This document shows positions 7,301 through 8,123 of a DNA stretch of 8,123 nucleotides, piece by piece. The stretch covers positions 1-8,123 of the forward strand of contig JANQKJ010000012.1 in NCBI GenBank assembly GCA_028281205.1, given 5' to 3'. The notes beneath the pieces are model-generated. The model was not told where the DNA came from and ran no database searches. It saw only the letters and a list, made by a program, of their open reading frames with translations. Position numbers and translations under genes: made by a program. This DNA comes from Gammaproteobacteria bacterium (GTDB lineage Bacteria; Pseudomonadota; Gammaproteobacteria; UBA4575). Position 1 is the stretch's first letter, and each line of letters begins with the position of its first letter.

Positions 7301-7822
7301 ATGTTCAAACTAAATGTAATTTTGATTTCTTTATTGGTAAGTTTATTCAGTTGTGCATCACCCGAAGTTTACAAATCAGCCCAAGAAGATACTGCTGTAA
7401 AATTAACATTAAATAGAGAAATGGAGCCATTTTTACTTACTTCGCTTACTACGATAATTCATAAATATCCTGAATATAAAATGTGTGGGGAGAAATTAGA
7501 TCCACAAACAGTGAAGTTACTAATGAGATACAATCAAAGAAACCCATTAATTACTAATATTAATTACGAAGGTGTTTACGTTGAAGCTGATGAGCCACTT
7601 GTATTGGCAATACTTTCATTTTCGGGGATGAATATCCCGTGTACTCATATTGTAAAGTTTATTCCTAACAACAGCAAAAACTATGAGCTTAGATTGACTG
7701 GTCAGATAACCAATCAACCATTTGATTGTAATACAGAACTATGGAGCATAGATAAAATATCAAATGTAAAAAATAAAGAAAAATTTGATGAATTTCAAAA
7801 TTGCGCACAAGCAACAAAATGA
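7301..7822 (+). CDS. Predicted lipoprotein of unknown family
   Basis: A 173-residue protein I do not recognise. It begins with a lipoprotein signal peptide: MFKLN, a hydrophobic run, and lipobox LFSC with cysteine 18 as the lipid site. Ala at +2 suggests the outer membrane. The mature part has four further cysteines (near residues 62, 113, 143 and 168), an even number that could form two disulphides in the periplasm. The middle looks like an alternating beta-rich domain (VYVEADEPLVLAILSF near 92-107). The C-terminus is lysine- and asparagine-rich. The ATG is well supported by TTAGGGA with 7 bases to the start. It is divergent from the DUF2846-like lipoprotein gene, and both start their mature part with CAS. 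Codon use is AT-rich, in line with the surrounding DNA. No function is assigned. Confidence 0.8.
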   Translation: MFKLNVILISLLVSLFSCASPEVYKSAQEDTAVKLTLNREMEPFLLTSLTTIIHKYPEYKMCGEKLDPQTVKLLMRYNQRNPLITNINYEGVYVEADEPLVLAILSFSGMNIPCTHIVKFIPNNSKNYELRLTGQITNQPFDCNTELWSIDKISNVKNKEKFDEFQNCAQATK

Positions 7823-8123
7823 TACTTAAATTTTTTATATATGCAGATTCATATTTGATTAAGTAAAAATTATATATTTATATTAAATTTCTAATTTTGT
7901 GTTCATAATTATTTAAATACCCAGTTTATGTATCTCATCTTTCGACGCAAAAATGGTCATATCATGAATTCTATAAATCAAACTAAAGGTAAAGTAGTTA
8001 GCTTTTTCTTAGCTGATATATATAAAAATATAAGCGCTGACCCAAAGAGCAACAGAGCAGGAGGAACAGGAACAATGGTGACACTTGAAATTATCGCCGT
8101 CCCTTCATAATTGTTTTCTTTAA
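7823..8123. other. AT-rich stretch after the lipoprotein gene with one doubtful small reading frame
   Basis: The first 100 bases are extremely AT-rich, with weak inverted repeats ACTTAA/TTAAGT (7824-7829 and 7859-7864) and ATATG/CATAT (7839-7843 and 7850-7854). None has a following T run, so no terminator is called. From about 8035 the composition becomes more GC-rich and purine-rich on the plus strand. The only reading frame of note is at 7928-8110. No RNA gene or mobile element is recognised. Confidence 0.5.
7964..8110 (+). CDS. Doubtful small hypothetical protein
   Basis: A 48-codon frame from the ATG at 7964 (60 codons if the ATG at 7928 is used). The product, starting MNSINQTKGKVVSFFLAD, has no recognised motif, signal peptide or membrane segment. 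Neither start has a Shine-Dalgarno. The first codons of the longer form overlap the sequence at 7940-7960 that repeats part of the palindrome near 6590, which argues against the upstream start. A strong AGGAGG at 8059-8064 lies inside the frame, 10 bases before an in-frame ATG at 8075 that would give only 11 residues. The frame may be the remnant of a longer gene or not coding. Confidence 0.25.
   Translation: MNSINQTKGKVVSFFLADIYKNISADPKSNRAGGTGTMVTLEIIAVPS

Noticed and set aside
7824..7864. Terminator after the plus-strand lipoprotein gene
   Set aside because: The inverted repeats are short and made of A and T, and no T run follows them.

Overview
The window is AT-rich. It carries most of a type II secretion system (T2SS) locus on the minus strand, followed at the right by an AT-rich stretch with two small lipoprotein genes. 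The protein types (GspA/GspB pair, GspE with a tetracysteine insert, GspF, GspG) point to a Gammaproteobacterium, probably aquatic or environmental. The exact lineage cannot be read from the sequence.

About 6424 down to 1, minus strand: gspA (AAA ATPase plus periplasmic peptidoglycan-binding domain), gspB (single-pass protein with a C-terminal T2SSB domain), gspE (cytoplasmic secretion ATPase), gspF (inner-membrane platform) and gspG (major pseudopilin, cut by the window's left edge). The spacing is tight between gspA and gspB (5 bases), gspE and gspF (5 bases, with the gspF ribosome site inside the last gspE codons) and gspF and gspG (17 bases). A 142-143 base gap separates gspB from gspE, so the locus may hold two transcription units, AB and EFG. 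Genes for gspC, the secretin gspD, and gspH-N are not in the window. Some probably continue to the left after gspG.

Functionally, GspA and GspB form the inner-membrane complex that, in Aeromonas, helps the secretin insert and assemble across the peptidoglycan. GspE hydrolyses ATP on the cytoplasmic face, GspF couples it to the membrane platform, and GspG is the main subunit of the pseudopilus that pushes folded substrates through the secretin. The most noticeable oddity is that GspE begins with a short motif almost the same as the one that begins GspB.

From 6425 to 6629 there is a non-coding spacer with an imperfect palindrome. From 6630 to 7822 two divergent genes encode small outer-membrane-type lipoproteins, one DUF2846-like and one unrecognised, sharing a 128-base intergenic region with overlapping candidate promoters. 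From 7823 to the end there is very AT-rich DNA with one doubtful small reading frame. I see no tRNA, rRNA, CRISPR array, transposase or phage gene. I do not see convincing evidence of a wholly new system. The best leads are the shared GspE/GspB N-terminus, the unrecognised lipoprotein and the repeat-like intergenic sequences.
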